Of a stretch of DNA of 64,000 nucleotides, positions 25,847-34,542 are shown one piece after another. Under the pieces are notes generated by a model, which did no database searches, was not told the origin of the DNA, and saw only the letters and a list, made by a program, of their open reading frames with translations. This stretch comes from Brucepastera parasyntrophica (lineage in GTDB: Bacteria; Spirochaetota; Spirochaetia; Treponematales; Treponemataceae), in contig NZ_CP084606.1 in the NCBI RefSeq assembly GCF_022376835.1, positions 434,001-498,000 on the forward strand, read 5' to 3'. The number at the start of each line of letters is the position of its first letter. Position 1 is the stretch's first letter. The translations under genes were made by a program, and so were the position numbers.

Positions 25847-28087
25847 CTAAAGAGTAGCTATAATGGATTTTATCTCGTTCGCATGAGGATAATCCGGATT
25901 TTTTTTCAGTAACTCCTGAAAAGTGGACTTGGCCGCAGTATTATTATTTAAACTGACATACAGCTTGCCCAGTTCGTAATAAGCGTCCCAGAATGAAGGA
26001 TCCAGTTTGATCAGCTCTGCATAACTGTCCCGGGCTTTTTCAGTTAACCCCGCGCTGACATATGCTGCGGCAAGATTTTTCCGGACCTGTATATCTTTCG
26101 GATTTATAGTGACCGCCCGGGCATAATGTTCGACGGATTTATCAAACTGTTCTTTTAAACCATAGGCTTTGCCGAGATTGTTATTGAGTTCAAAATTATC
26201 CTTATCATATTCATAGGCCACAGTCATGAGCCTCAGAGCCTCATCAATACGGCCGGCTTCAAGATACATATTTCCCAGATTAACCCGCGGCTTTACATAT
26301 TTCGGATCAAGCTCAACAGCCCTTACATAATGCTGGAGCGCAATTTCCAGTTTTCCGCTGCGTTCACCGGCGAGTCCGTAAGTATAATGATAAATTGCGT
26401 TCAAAGCATCCGCATTAACCGCCTTCTGCGCGTAGGAAAGAGCGGCATCAGGTTTCTCCAGCTCAAGAAGAACAGTAGCCATGTTGTAATTTGTCTGGGG
26501 ATCATCCGCGCCGAAAACAAGGGCTTCACGGAAAAACCGTTCGGCCTCAGCATAATTTCCCTGTTTGGCATACACCGACGCGATTTCACGCAGGGCGGAA
26601 ACATTTCCCGGTTCATACTGAAGCACTTTATTATAGTTTGAAACAGACCCATTCAAATCACCTGTCCTGTCCAGAACCCTGGCTATCTCCATATATGCCC
26701 TGGAATAATCCGGTTTAATTCCAATAGCTTTTCTGAATGCCGCGAGGGCTTCCTGGGAAGATCCCAGCATACGGTTAGTCATGCCAAGGTTAAAAAAAGC
26801 CGCCTCATAATCAGGCTTCAGGGCAGTGGTCCGCGTAAAGCTCTGCTTTGCTTCGGAATATCTCCGTAAAGTATAATACTTCTTGCCAAGTTCAAATGAA
26901 TACAGATAATTATTCGGATCGAGCCGGGCCGCCTCCTGCAGTTCTGCAAGAGCTTCGCTGCTTCTTTTTTGTTCATCATAAATCTGTGACCGCAGAAAAC
27001 GAGCTGAAGCAAGAGCCGGGTCATTTTCAATAGCCTGATTAACATAATCCAGCGCGGCATTCATCGCCGCATCCCTGGTTTTAGGGTCGGCGGCGGCATT
27101 CGCCGCGGAAAAAAGTGTTTCGGCGATCTCCGTCTTTTTCTGTGCGGCAAGAGCTTTTTCCTCCGCAGGCAGAGCGGCGGAGGCCTGTTCATACTGGGCA
27201 AGGGCAGACTGGATATTACCGGAAGCAAGAGAACTTTTTGCTCCTTCCATATGATTATTGACTTCTGAAAGCTGTTTCTGGATTTGGGCGTTCTTCCGTA
27301 TCAGCTCTTCTTCTCTCTCTTTCCGCCTTTTTTCTTCAAGAGCGGCCTGTTCCGCACGCCGCCTTTCAGCCTCTACGCGATCCGCTTCGGCCTGTTCCGC
27401 AGCTATCCTGGCTTCCTCCTCTGCCTGCTGCCTGACAGCGGCGGCATTGGCAGCCCTTCTCTCCTCAGCAGCCCTCGCAGTCTCGGCAGCCTGCTGCTGG
27501 GAAACGCCTGCCGTTTGCTGGCTGCTGCCCGGGCTACCCGCGGAGGACTGGCTCCCGACAGTTCCGGCATTTCCCCTTTCGGAAGTCTGGCCCGTTCCTG
27601 CCTGTCCTGTTCCGGCTGACTGGCCGCCCGTACCGGAAGAAGCCGATCCGGAAGAACTTCTTTCAGGCGCGCTCTGCAGGAGAGTATTAACCGTTTTTTC
27701 AACATTTCCCAGAATACGCTCAACAGCCCGCCGGGCCTCTTCGGCGGCGGCATCAGCCGCCTGGCTTGACAGCTCGCCCGTTTCAGCAAGCCGCCGCGCG
27801 TTTCTGGCGGACAGAACAGCGTCCTGCAAGGCAAGCGCATCCCTGTCCGTAATATCCGCTATCAGTAAATCTTCCAGCAGGGTCAGAGCCCGGTCAAATT
27901 CTTCCCTTTCGATATAGGAGCGGACAAGCGTCAGCGTATTCAACCGCCGCCTTTCTTCCTCGGATAATTTCCGTGAACCTGAACCCGAACGGAATAAGAG
28001 AACGGATCCGACTATAAGCAACAGTATTATGCCGGCCGCAATGCCGATCACCAGTTTTGTTTTATTATTCAAGACTCCCTTCCTCAT
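25847..28087 (-). CDS. Large membrane-anchored TPR protein with an Ala/Gln-rich coiled-coil segment
   Basis: A 746-residue protein with an N-terminal signal anchor (KLVIGIAAGIILLLIVGSVLLF), a low-complexity Ser/Gly/Gln/Ala stretch (about 130-210), a highly charged coiled coil (RAAEERRAANAAAVRQQAEEEARIAAE and on, split here by me) and then at least ten TPRs to the end, such as DPNNYLYSFELGKKYYTLRR and NPKDIQVRKNLAAAYVSAGL. It should face the periplasm and hold protein partners. Its start overlaps the end of the TPR gene before it. The ATG used is inside a longer open frame; a TTG four codons on, after GGGAG, is possible. Partners are unknown. Confidence 0.87.
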   Translation of the reverse strand: MRKGVLNNKTKLVIGIAAGIILLLIVGSVLLFRSGSGSRKLSEEERRRLNTLTLVRSYIEREEFDRALTLLEDLLIADITDRDALALQDAVLSARNARRLAETGELSSQAADAAAEEARRAVERILGNVEKTVNTLLQSAPERSSSGSASSGTGGQSAGTGQAGTGQTSERGNAGTVGSQSSAGSPGSSQQTAGVSQQQAAETARAAEERRAANAAAVRQQAEEEARIAAEQAEADRVEAERRRAEQAALEEKRRKEREEELIRKNAQIQKQLSEVNNHMEGAKSSLASGNIQSALAQYEQASAALPAEEKALAAQKKTEIAETLFSAANAAADPKTRDAAMNAALDYVNQAIENDPALASARFLRSQIYDEQKRSSEALAELQEAARLDPNNYLYSFELGKKYYTLRRYSEAKQSFTRTTALKPDYEAAFFNLGMTNRMLGSSQEALAAFRKAIGIKPDYSRAYMEIARVLDRTGDLNGSVSNYNKVLQYEPGNVSALREIASVYAKQGNYAEAERFFREALVFGADDPQTNYNMATVLLELEKPDAALSYAQKAVNADALNAIYHYTYGLAGERSGKLEIALQHYVRAVELDPKYVKPRVNLGNMYLEAGRIDEALRLMTVAYEYDKDNFELNNNLGKAYGLKEQFDKSVEHYARAVTINPKDIQVRKNLAAAYVSAGLTEKARDSYAELIKLDPSFWDAYYELGKLYVSLNNNTAAKSTFQELLKKNPDYPHANEIKSIIATL

Positions 28088-28811
28088 CGTATCCCATAAC
28101 ATCCTCGGAACCCGCCGACATAACACTTGCCCCGTCTATCGACTGGAGGGATGAACTTACGGAATCAAGCATCTGCCTGTAGCGTTCTTCGGCAGCTTTC
28201 TTCTCCGCTTCCGCGGCGGCCCGTTCTGCCTCGGCTCTGAGAGCCGCATCCCGTTGCCGCTGCTGATCAGCCTGGACAAGGGAAATAAGCCGCTGGATGG
28301 CATCTTTTTGCCATGATGAAGGATCAAGAACCAGATACATTTGGTAATCACTGACCGCATCATCATGTTTTCCCTGGCTCATCCGCGCATTTGCCCGGTT
28401 CAGGTAAGCCGGGGCGTAATTTGAATCAGCCTGAAGCGCCTGCGAATACATTGATTCGGCTTCCGGAAACAATTCCTGCAGGAAATATACGTTTCCCGCA
28501 TTAAAATAGAGCAGTTTTCTGTCAGCGCCCTGAACAGCCGTCCCATTCGTAAAAGTGGAGATGGCGTCAGGATACTTTCCAAGCTGCTGATAACACAGTC
28601 CCAGATATATATATGCTTTAGGGTCTGCATCCGGCTGCTGCAGGGCCTGAAAAAGCAGGGGAACAGCCTCGTCAGGCTTGTTTTCCCTGAAAAGCCGCTC
28701 TCCTTCTGTAAAATAATCATAGGCCCCTATTTGTAACAGGCAAACCGCAAGAAAAAAGAGCCGCACAATATTCTTTTTATTACCGGAATCGTGTATAATC
28801 ATATTTGACAT
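28065..28811 (-). CDS. Exported TPR protein
   Basis: A 248-residue protein with a signal sequence (VRLFFLAVCLLQIGA), four TPR units (YFTEGERLFRENKPDEAVPLLFQALQQ and three more through DYQMYLVLDPSS), then a charged Ala/Glu/Arg coiled coil and a short acidic tail. Together with the following large TPR gene, whose start it overlaps, it forms a two-gene operon of periplasmic TPR proteins. An ATG three codons downstream is an equally good start. A TATAAT box lies 13-18 bases before the ATG. No specific function can be assigned. Confidence 0.85.
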   Translation of the reverse strand: MSNMIIHDSGNKKNIVRLFFLAVCLLQIGAYDYFTEGERLFRENKPDEAVPLLFQALQQPDADPKAYIYLGLCYQQLGKYPDAISTFTNGTAVQGADRKLLYFNAGNVYFLQELFPEAESMYSQALQADSNYAPAYLNRANARMSQGKHDDAVSDYQMYLVLDPSSWQKDAIQRLISLVQADQQRQRDAALRAEAERAAAEAEKKAAEERYRQMLDSVSSSLQSIDGASVMSAGSEDVMGYDEEGSLE

Positions 28812-28831
28812 TACTCCATAAAAATTATAGT
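28805..28831. promoter_or_regulatory. Overlapping divergent promoters for two TPR transcription units
   Basis: Plus strand: TTGACA at 28805-28810, 15 bases, TATAGT at 28826-28831, nine bases before the rightward ATG. Minus strand: TATAAT at 28824-28829 facing the leftward gene, with TTGGCG 15 bases upstream. The two -10 boxes share bases, so one polymerase would exclude the other. Confidence 0.55.
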
Positions 28832-28840
28832 CTTATATAT

Positions 28841-30220
28841 ATGTCGCCAATTGTTATTGCGTTCATATTAATTTTCGGCACAGTTGTAGTAGTTCTCTTC
28901 ATTTTTCTCTTAAAATCCGTTATTGCGCCGAAAAGAATTGAAGGCATTGTGAGATTAATAAAGGCTGAAAAATATTCACAGGCCATCAAGCTGGCAAAAA
29001 CCATCCTTGCGAAAAATCCGCGTGATGCGGAAGCTCGGTATATGCTGGGAAAAGCATATCTTGCCGACGGTAAAGACGAACTTGCATTGATGGAATTCAA
29101 GACAGTCAATGCAACCGCAGTTTTTTCAAAAACCATCCCCGAAAAAGAATTCCGGAAGACAATTGCCCAGCTTTTCCTCAAATTCAATCAGCCGGACGAG
29201 GCCCTGAAGGAATATCTGCTGCTGGTCAAGCTGGAACCCTTCCAGGCAGAACATTATTATAATGCAGGCGTTCTTTTTGAACAACGCAATAACGGCGATC
29301 AGGCTATGGCTTATTACAAAAAAGCGGTCGAAACGAACCCGAAACACGCCGACGCCCATGCCGCGCTCGGGCTGCTTTTATTCAAACACAATCAGTTCAA
29401 TGAAGCCCGCCAGGAAATAACCACAGCCCTCAAGCTTGACCCCAAAAATACCAGGGCCTATTTTTATCAGGGAAAAATACTGCGCAAAATCCACGATTAC
29501 GCCAACGCCCTGACATCATTTGAAAAAGCGCTCCGCGACCCTGAACTCAAGCAAAAAGCCCTTATCGAACGCGGGTGCTGTTATATGGAAGCCAATAATC
29601 TCGAAAAAGCGATCGTGGAATTTGAACGCGCCCTGAGCAGTTCCCAGAGCAATTCATCAAATGAAACCCTGCATGCCCGCTATTTCCTTGCCGCCTGTTA
29701 TGAAAAGACCCGCGATATAGACAAGGCTCTGACCCAATGGGAGGAAATCAACAAGGCGCGGAGGAATTTCAGGGACGTGGGGGAAAAACTGAATCAGTAT
29801 CAGGAACTCCGGTCCAACGATCATATGAAAGAATATCTGACCGCGGGAAAAGACGACTTTTTTGCAATCTGCGAAGCCCTGGCTAACCAGGCCCTGGAAC
29901 TCAGTATGCAGGAAATTCACGAAACAAAATACGGCTGTTTTATGATTGCGGTTGAAGATGATCCGGAAAAATGGCGGAATGTCAAAAAAATGCCCCGGCT
30001 TATTCATTTTTTCCGCGACCCCGAACCCATTGAAGACAGTTTTATCAGAATGGTTCAGGAGGATATGAAACGAAGGAATATAATCAGGGGAATTATTATC
30101 ACCAGTTCAGGCTTTTCCAGAGGCGCACACCAGTATGCTGAAAACAGGCCTATAGAGCTTATCGGAAAGGAAAAACTTGAACAGATGCTTGCCTCCACAA
30201 ATATTTTTGCAAAAAAATAA
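28841..30220 (+). CDS. Membrane-anchored TPR protein
   Basis: A 459-residue protein with an N-terminal membrane segment (IVIAFILIFGTVVVVLFIFLL) and then about nine TPRs (residues 30-320; for example DQAMAYYKKAVETNPKHADA, EARQEITTALKLDPKNTRA). The last 130 residues (KEYLTAGKDDFFAICEALAN onward, with GIIITSSGFSRGAHQYAENRP) form a separate domain that resembles the restriction-endonuclease-like fold seen in Mrr-type proteins, but this is tentative. The topology suggests the TPRs are cytoplasmic. The ATG has no ribosome binding site and sits nine bases after a -10 box. It starts the plus-strand unit that runs on to the phosphoesterase and rsb genes. Confidence 0.87.
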   Translation: MSPIVIAFILIFGTVVVVLFIFLLKSVIAPKRIEGIVRLIKAEKYSQAIKLAKTILAKNPRDAEARYMLGKAYLADGKDELALMEFKTVNATAVFSKTIPEKEFRKTIAQLFLKFNQPDEALKEYLLLVKLEPFQAEHYYNAGVLFEQRNNGDQAMAYYKKAVETNPKHADAHAALGLLLFKHNQFNEARQEITTALKLDPKNTRAYFYQGKILRKIHDYANALTSFEKALRDPELKQKALIERGCCYMEANNLEKAIVEFERALSSSQSNSSNETLHARYFLAACYEKTRDIDKALTQWEEINKARRNFRDVGEKLNQYQELRSNDHMKEYLTAGKDDFFAICEALANQALELSMQEIHETKYGCFMIAVEDDPEKWRNVKKMPRLIHFFRDPEPIEDSFIRMVQEDMKRRNIIRGIIITSSGFSRGAHQYAENRPIELIGKEKLEQMLASTNIFAKK

Positions 30221-30231
30221 CCGGCAGCACT

Positions 30232-30914
30232 ATGAAAATACTGTGTGTATCGGACCAGATTGACCCTCTTGTTTACAGCAGCAATATCAAAGAACGGTAC
30301 AAACATGTTGATATGGTTATCTCGGCGGGAGATCTGCCGATGGAATATCTTGATTTTATAGTTTCATCCCTGAACAAACCGCTCCTGTTTGTATTCGGAA
30401 ACCACAATCTCGGAGAATTCAAATACTATCACCGGCCGGCCGGCTTTGCCCCCAGGATTATAGGATAACAGATGTCGAAGTATCGCCGACTCCGGCTCAC
30501 GGGGCAACCTATATAGGATTCAAGACGGTCAGGGAAAACGGAGTGCTCTTCGCAGGAGTCTCAGGATCCCTGTGCTATAACCAGGGTCTTAATCAGTATA
30601 CCGATGCGCAGATGAAGTGGAAGCTCCTCAGGCTTGTTCCCCGCCTTATTTACAACAAATTGCGCTATGGCCGTTACCTTGATATTTTTGTCACGCATGC
30701 CTCGCCGGCCGGCATACATGACCGCCCCGATCCCTGCCACCAGGGTTTTAAATGTTTTCTATGGTTTATGAAGCGATTCAAACCCCGTTTTCTCCTGCAC
30801 GGGCATATACACCTATATGATTTACAGGATATCCGGGTATCACAATATCACGATACCACAGTAATCAATGTATACAGCCATTATATACTGGATACCGGAG
30901 AGTTGGACCGATGA
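30232..30914 (+). CDS. Calcineurin-like metallophosphoesterase, broken by a one-base frameshift in this sequence
   Basis: The first part has a metal-binding start (KILCVSDQIDP), VISAGDLP and VFGNHN. The frame then stops after FAPRIIG. The next frame continues YRITDVEVSPTPAHGATYIGF, DIFVTHASPAGIHD and FLLHGHIHL, the rest of a two-metal phosphoesterase. One more C in the run at 30449-30453 joins them into about 227 residues. The substrate could be a cyclic nucleotide or a phosphoprotein. The N-terminal metal site reads DQID rather than DxH, so His is replaced. It overlaps the ParB-like gene by ATGA. Confidence 0.85.
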
Positions 30915-31816
30915 ATAATTTTGTCAGAGTTCAGGCTATGGAAGATTTCAACAGGGCCAGAAACAAGGCGCTGTTTAATGAAATTCAGCATTTTTTGAAT
31001 CCCGACAGACGAAAACTGCTGTCGTTTGATGAAGTCAAAAATCTGCTCAAACCGAAAAATGAAGTCTATCTTGGCATGCAGACAGTCCCCATAGAAAAGA
31101 TTGCCGGAAGCGAGGGGCGCTACCTTGACTTCGACAATCATTTTCTCCCCAGGCGGGTAAATTTGCGTCAGAGGTGGGAACGGGTTGATGAAGCCCACTT
31201 ATCGGACATAATCCTGCCTCCCATACAGTTATATGAAATCGGGGGCCTGTATTTTGTCAGGGACGGTAATCACCGGGTATCGGTGGCCAAGGCCCAGGAT
31301 GTCAGGTATATAGATGCCGAGGTCATTTCTCTCCAGAGCGAAATAAAACTGAAGCCCGGAATAACACCGGAAACCCTTCTCACTGAGATTATTGAATATG
31401 AAAAACGCAATTTTTACGCCGAAACGGCCTTCGGCGATCTGACTGATGACTGGAACCTTGACTTTACGAGTACAGGCCAGTATGACGTCATTCTCGCCCA
31501 TATTCTCGAACACAAGTATTTTATAAATGAAAAAGTCGAAACTGAAATTTCCTTTAATGACGCCCTGCTCTCATGGTATAATAATGTCTATCATCCCATT
31601 CTGATGGTTATAAAAAAGCACAGACTGCTCCGCAAGTTCAGAAACCGGACAGCCAGTGATTTATATGTCTGGATTGTAAAGCGCTGGGACGATCTGAAGC
31701 GGAAATATGGCCTGGAATACAGCCTTGACGAGGCCACCAAAACAATAAATGCCGAAACAAAGAGGGGCTTTTTTACTAAAGTTAAAGATTTTATGAAAAA
31801 AATCTTTAATTCTTGA
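30911..31816 (+). CDS. Protein with a ParB/sulfiredoxin-like nucleotide-binding motif
   Basis: A 301-residue protein. The segment LYFVRDGNHRVSVAKAQDVRYIDAEV (residues about 110-135) is the ParB-type GxxR signature, as found in ParB, Srx and several regulators of unknown function, rather than a full chromosome-partitioning ParB: no helix-turn-helix or C-terminal dimerisation domain follows. The region before it contains VPIEKIAGSEGRYLDF, like the start of ParB-type domains. The C-terminal 150 residues are charged and helical. ParB folds bind CTP or ATP, so a nucleotide-dependent switch or kinase-like activity is possible. It is coupled to the phosphoesterase gene and its stop codon forms part of the rsbU promoter. 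Confidence 0.75.
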   Translation: MNNFVRVQAMEDFNRARNKALFNEIQHFLNPDRRKLLSFDEVKNLLKPKNEVYLGMQTVPIEKIAGSEGRYLDFDNHFLPRRVNLRQRWERVDEAHLSDIILPPIQLYEIGGLYFVRDGNHRVSVAKAQDVRYIDAEVISLQSEIKLKPGITPETLLTEIIEYEKRNFYAETAFGDLTDDWNLDFTSTGQYDVILAHILEHKYFINEKVETEISFNDALLSWYNNVYHPILMVIKKHRLLRKFRNRTASDLYVWIVKRWDDLKRKYGLEYSLDEATKTINAETKRGFFTKVKDFMKKIFNS

Positions 31817-31841
31817 CGATTGAAAATTTCAGTGTTACACT
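31813..31841 (+). promoter_or_regulatory. Promoter of the rsbU-like gene, near-leaderless
   Basis: TTGACG, 17 bases, TACACT. The TGA stop of the ParB-like gene is inside the -35 box. The rsbU ATG begins ten bases after the -10 box, and no ribosome binding site is visible. Confidence 0.65.
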
Positions 31842-31850
31842 GATTCTACA

Positions 31851-33542
31851 ATGCAAACGCTACCTCTTGATTCAATATCACTACTATGGATTCTCCTTGG
31901 GGCTGGTTTTATTATCCAGGTAATAACGGCCTTTTTTATACTCAGGACTGTTTTCCTTCTGCCGGAACGGATGAAACGCGCTCCTTTTATATGGCTGGCG
32001 CTCGGATTCATGATAATACTGGCGGGGACCAGCATAGCCTCTATTTTCATGCCTACCCTTCAAATGTATTCTTCGGGAATTCTGCTGGCAAGCGCGCTTA
32101 TGCTGGCGTTTTCCATCTCTCTTTTTGTATTTTTTTCACGCGACTCCGGGGAGGATCAGGAAGCGGGTATTTTTGTAAGCGAAACCGAACTGATTGTTCC
32201 CGATGATTATCCGGAAGATGAAAAATCGGAAAACGATGACCGCCTTATCAGTCTGGGAAAGGAGTTTCTTGCTCAGGTTTCGGAATCGATATCGGGTGAA
32301 GTCAACATTGTACGCCTTGTAGACTTTATAAATGATGAGCTTATAAAGAATACCGCTGCCGACGGCGGCGTATTTTTCCTGGTTGACGATTTTGATGACA
32401 TTATCAGTTCAAAATCCTTTAAGGGCAGTTTTCCTCCGCCCTATAAACTTCCGGAAGATCTGCCCCACAAGCCGGTCAGGGTAGAGACCAATTTCCGCTA
32501 TATCCAGTTTAATGTAGGGGAAACAATTTTCGGGGAAGTCGCTGCAAACGGCGAGCCTGTCCTGGTGGAAGACGGACAGACCGATGAACGGATATATACC
32601 AACGGTCCCGAGGAATTCCTGCAGACAGGCAGTTATATCTTTGTGCCTGTTATGGTCAAGGCAAGAGTCGTAGGCGTTCTGGGCCTTGCCCGGCTTCCCG
32701 GGAAGGAACCGTTTACACAGGACGACTTCCGGACAGCCAGGGTGCTGGCTGAATATTCAGGGGCGGCAATAAACAATATCTATACCTTTCAGGAAGTCCT
32801 TGAACATGCCGAGCTTGAACGGGAAGCGGGAACCGCGTCCCATATACAGAAAACCCTGCAGCCGAAACGCCTGCCTGACCTGCCGGAAATCGGCTTCGGT
32901 TCTTTTTTTACTCCCGCAAAGGGTGTATGCGGTGATTATTATGATATCATTCTCGCGCGAAGGGACAGGATATCAATTGTCATAGGAGATGTTGCCGGAA
33001 AGGGGATTAATTCAAGCATTGTAATGATTATGATCCGGTCTATCCTCCAGCTGGTAACGAATACGACAAAAACAGCCGCGACCATTCTTGACTGGATAAA
33101 TAAGGGTATAACGGGAAAAATTGACATGGACCACTATGCCTCTCTGACCCTGATAAATTACCGTCCTGAGGACCATTCAATGGAATACGCCAGCGCCGGC
33201 CATCAGCCCATGTTGCTTTGGAAGGCGGAAAGTGGTACAATAGAGAAAGTACATCAAAAAACTGACCCTATCGGCGTTGAAAGAACCTCAGTTTATTCGG
33301 ATTTAAAGTTGACAGTTGGCAAAGGAGATATTATTATTTTGTTCACGGACGGCCTTGTGGAAGCGCTTGATAAAAACGGCCGCCAGTATGGTATAAATTC
33401 TCTTTCAAAGATTGTGACTGAAAATAACGGACTGTCTGCAAAAGACCTTGCAGCGATGGTAAAACAGAATATTCAGGAATTTGTTGGGTCGGCCAGTATT
33501 CATGATGACCAGACGCTGGTTGTTGTGAAAATAAAGGCGTAA
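31851..33542 (+). CDS. RsbU/SpoIIE-type PP2C phosphatase with membrane segments and a GAF domain
   Basis: A 563-residue signalling protein. The N-terminus has three membrane segments (about 8-30, 45-68, 72-95), then an acidic linker, a GAF-like sensor domain (about 135-305, FLVDDFDDIISS to YTFQEVLEHAE) and a short coiled-coil connector. The SpoIIE/PP2C domain follows with TPAKGVCGDYYDIILAR, VIGDVAGKGINSSIVM, SAGHQPMLLW and IILFTDGLVEALD, which supply the metal-binding Asp residues. In partner switching it removes phosphate from the STAS protein encoded next. Membrane input plus GAF suggests an envelope or small-ligand signal. Confidence 0.94.
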   Translation: MQTLPLDSISLLWILLGAGFIIQVITAFFILRTVFLLPERMKRAPFIWLALGFMIILAGTSIASIFMPTLQMYSSGILLASALMLAFSISLFVFFSRDSGEDQEAGIFVSETELIVPDDYPEDEKSENDDRLISLGKEFLAQVSESISGEVNIVRLVDFINDELIKNTAADGGVFFLVDDFDDIISSKSFKGSFPPPYKLPEDLPHKPVRVETNFRYIQFNVGETIFGEVAANGEPVLVEDGQTDERIYTNGPEEFLQTGSYIFVPVMVKARVVGVLGLARLPGKEPFTQDDFRTARVLAEYSGAAINNIYTFQEVLEHAELEREAGTASHIQKTLQPKRLPDLPEIGFGSFFTPAKGVCGDYYDIILARRDRISIVIGDVAGKGINSSIVMIMIRSILQLVTNTTKTAATILDWINKGITGKIDMDHYASLTLINYRPEDHSMEYASAGHQPMLLWKAESGTIEKVHQKTDPIGVERTSVYSDLKLTVGKGDIIILFTDGLVEALDKNGRQYGINSLSKIVTENNGLSAKDLAAMVKQNIQEFVGSASIHDDQTLVVVKIKA

Positions 33543-33569
33543 ACACGAAAGAAAGGAGCAACACTTCGT

Positions 33570-33908
33570 ATGGAACTTAAGATCAGGAAAAATGGCAATG
33601 TCTACATCATAGATGTAAACGGTGAAATGGACTTGTATAATTCCTATAAACTGAAAGAACTCGTAATGAAAATGCTGGAGAAGAATGTGCAGTCTTTTAT
33701 AATCAATCTTGATGATGTGGACTATATCGACTCTTCCGGTATTGGTGCTTTAATATATATCTGCTCGACAATCAAAAAAATGAACCTGAAACTTGCCATA
33801 ACCAATATTCACGGTTCTGTAAAGAAAGTTATAGAACTCACAAAGTTGATGGGCTATTTCCCTATTGCGAACAGTATTGAGGAAGCACTTCTTCAGCTCG
33901 AGGAATAA
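33570..33908 (+). CDS. STAS-domain anti-sigma factor antagonist (RsbV/SpoIIAA type)
   Basis: A single STAS domain of 112 residues. The signature VDYIDSSGIGALIYI includes the serine (about Ser56) that the anti-sigma kinase phosphorylates in this family; when unphosphorylated the antagonist binds the kinase and frees its target. It lies between the phosphatase and the kinase genes, 27 bases after the former, with GAAAGGAG upstream. Length and motif are normal for the family. Confidence 0.95.
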   Translation: MELKIRKNGNVYIIDVNGEMDLYNSYKLKELVMKMLEKNVQSFIINLDDVDYIDSSGIGALIYICSTIKKMNLKLAITNIHGSVKKVIELTKLMGYFPIANSIEEALLQLEE

Positions 33909-33945
33909 AAAAATACCGTTAACTTGAAACTAAAGGAGCTTTATA

Positions 33946-34497
33946 ATGAACCCTGTTAAAGAATTACGCGCAGACGGAAGCGATCCTCTATTCGATAAGA
34001 CAAATATGCTTTATAAGGAATTTCCTTCGGACTTCCGCCAGATACGCTATTTCACCCTGCTCATTGTCCAGTCCGCGCCGCTTGAAATAAAGGAAATAAA
34101 CCTGCTGGAACAGCAGATAAGCGAGATAATAAAAAATGCCGTTAAGCACGGCAATAACTGCGACTTGAATAAAAAGGTCCATGTTTGGTATTCATTTTCT
34201 TCAACCCACGCCCATTTGATTGTGGAAGACGAGGGTTCAGGATTCCAGGATATTGAAAAGTGGAATGATTTTAATAAAAAACGTCTTCAGTGTCTGTATG
34301 AACAGGATTTTGAAAACCTCGGAAATTATGTTTCTTTCAGGACAATGTCCAGCGACGATATGGACGGAGGGAACGCGCTTTTTGCCGCCCTGGAATACTG
34401 GAACGGCGGATTCGTATATAATGACAAGAAAAACGGCGTTGCAATGTTAAAGAAATATCCCCAGAGACGGCATGGAATTGCCATTGACGGCGAATAA
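33946..34497 (+). CDS. RsbW/SpoIIAB-like anti-sigma factor, HATPase_c domain
   Basis: A 183-residue protein with a GHKL ATPase fold: the N-box EQQISEIIKNAVKHGN near residue 60, the G1-box VEDEGSGF near 105 and a glycine-rich region DDMDGGNALFAA near 145. It would phosphorylate the STAS protein and hold a sigma factor or another target. It is longer than typical RsbW (about 140-160) because of an insertion around FNKKRLQCLYEQDFENLG. An AAGGAG precedes the ATG. No sigma factor gene follows; a strong terminator does, so the target is encoded elsewhere. Confidence 0.9.
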   Translation: MNPVKELRADGSDPLFDKTNMLYKEFPSDFRQIRYFTLLIVQSAPLEIKEINLLEQQISEIIKNAVKHGNNCDLNKKVHVWYSFSSTHAHLIVEDEGSGFQDIEKWNDFNKKRLQCLYEQDFENLGNYVSFRTMSSDDMDGGNALFAALEYWNGGFVYNDKKNGVAMLKKYPQRRHGIAIDGE

Positions 34498-34501
34498 TAT
34501 G

Positions 34502-34530
34502 AAAACCTTCCCTTGCCGGGAAGGTTTTTT
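34502..34530 (+). terminator. Strong terminator after the partner-switching operon
   Basis: AAAACCTTCCC and GGGAAGGTTTT form an 11-bp stem with a TTGCC loop, followed by TTCTTTTT, only a few bases after the rsbW stop. It also faces the convergent gene ending at 34543 and may serve both. Confidence 0.9.
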
Positions 34531-34542
34531 CTTTTTAATGAA

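Noticed and set aside
27258..27917. A long plus-strand open frame of 219 codons
   Set aside because: It lies opposite the Ala/Glu/Arg-rich coiled-coil region of the TPR gene. Codon bias of that repeat-like stretch keeps the opposite frame open, and the product is low-complexity Ser/Ala/Leu.
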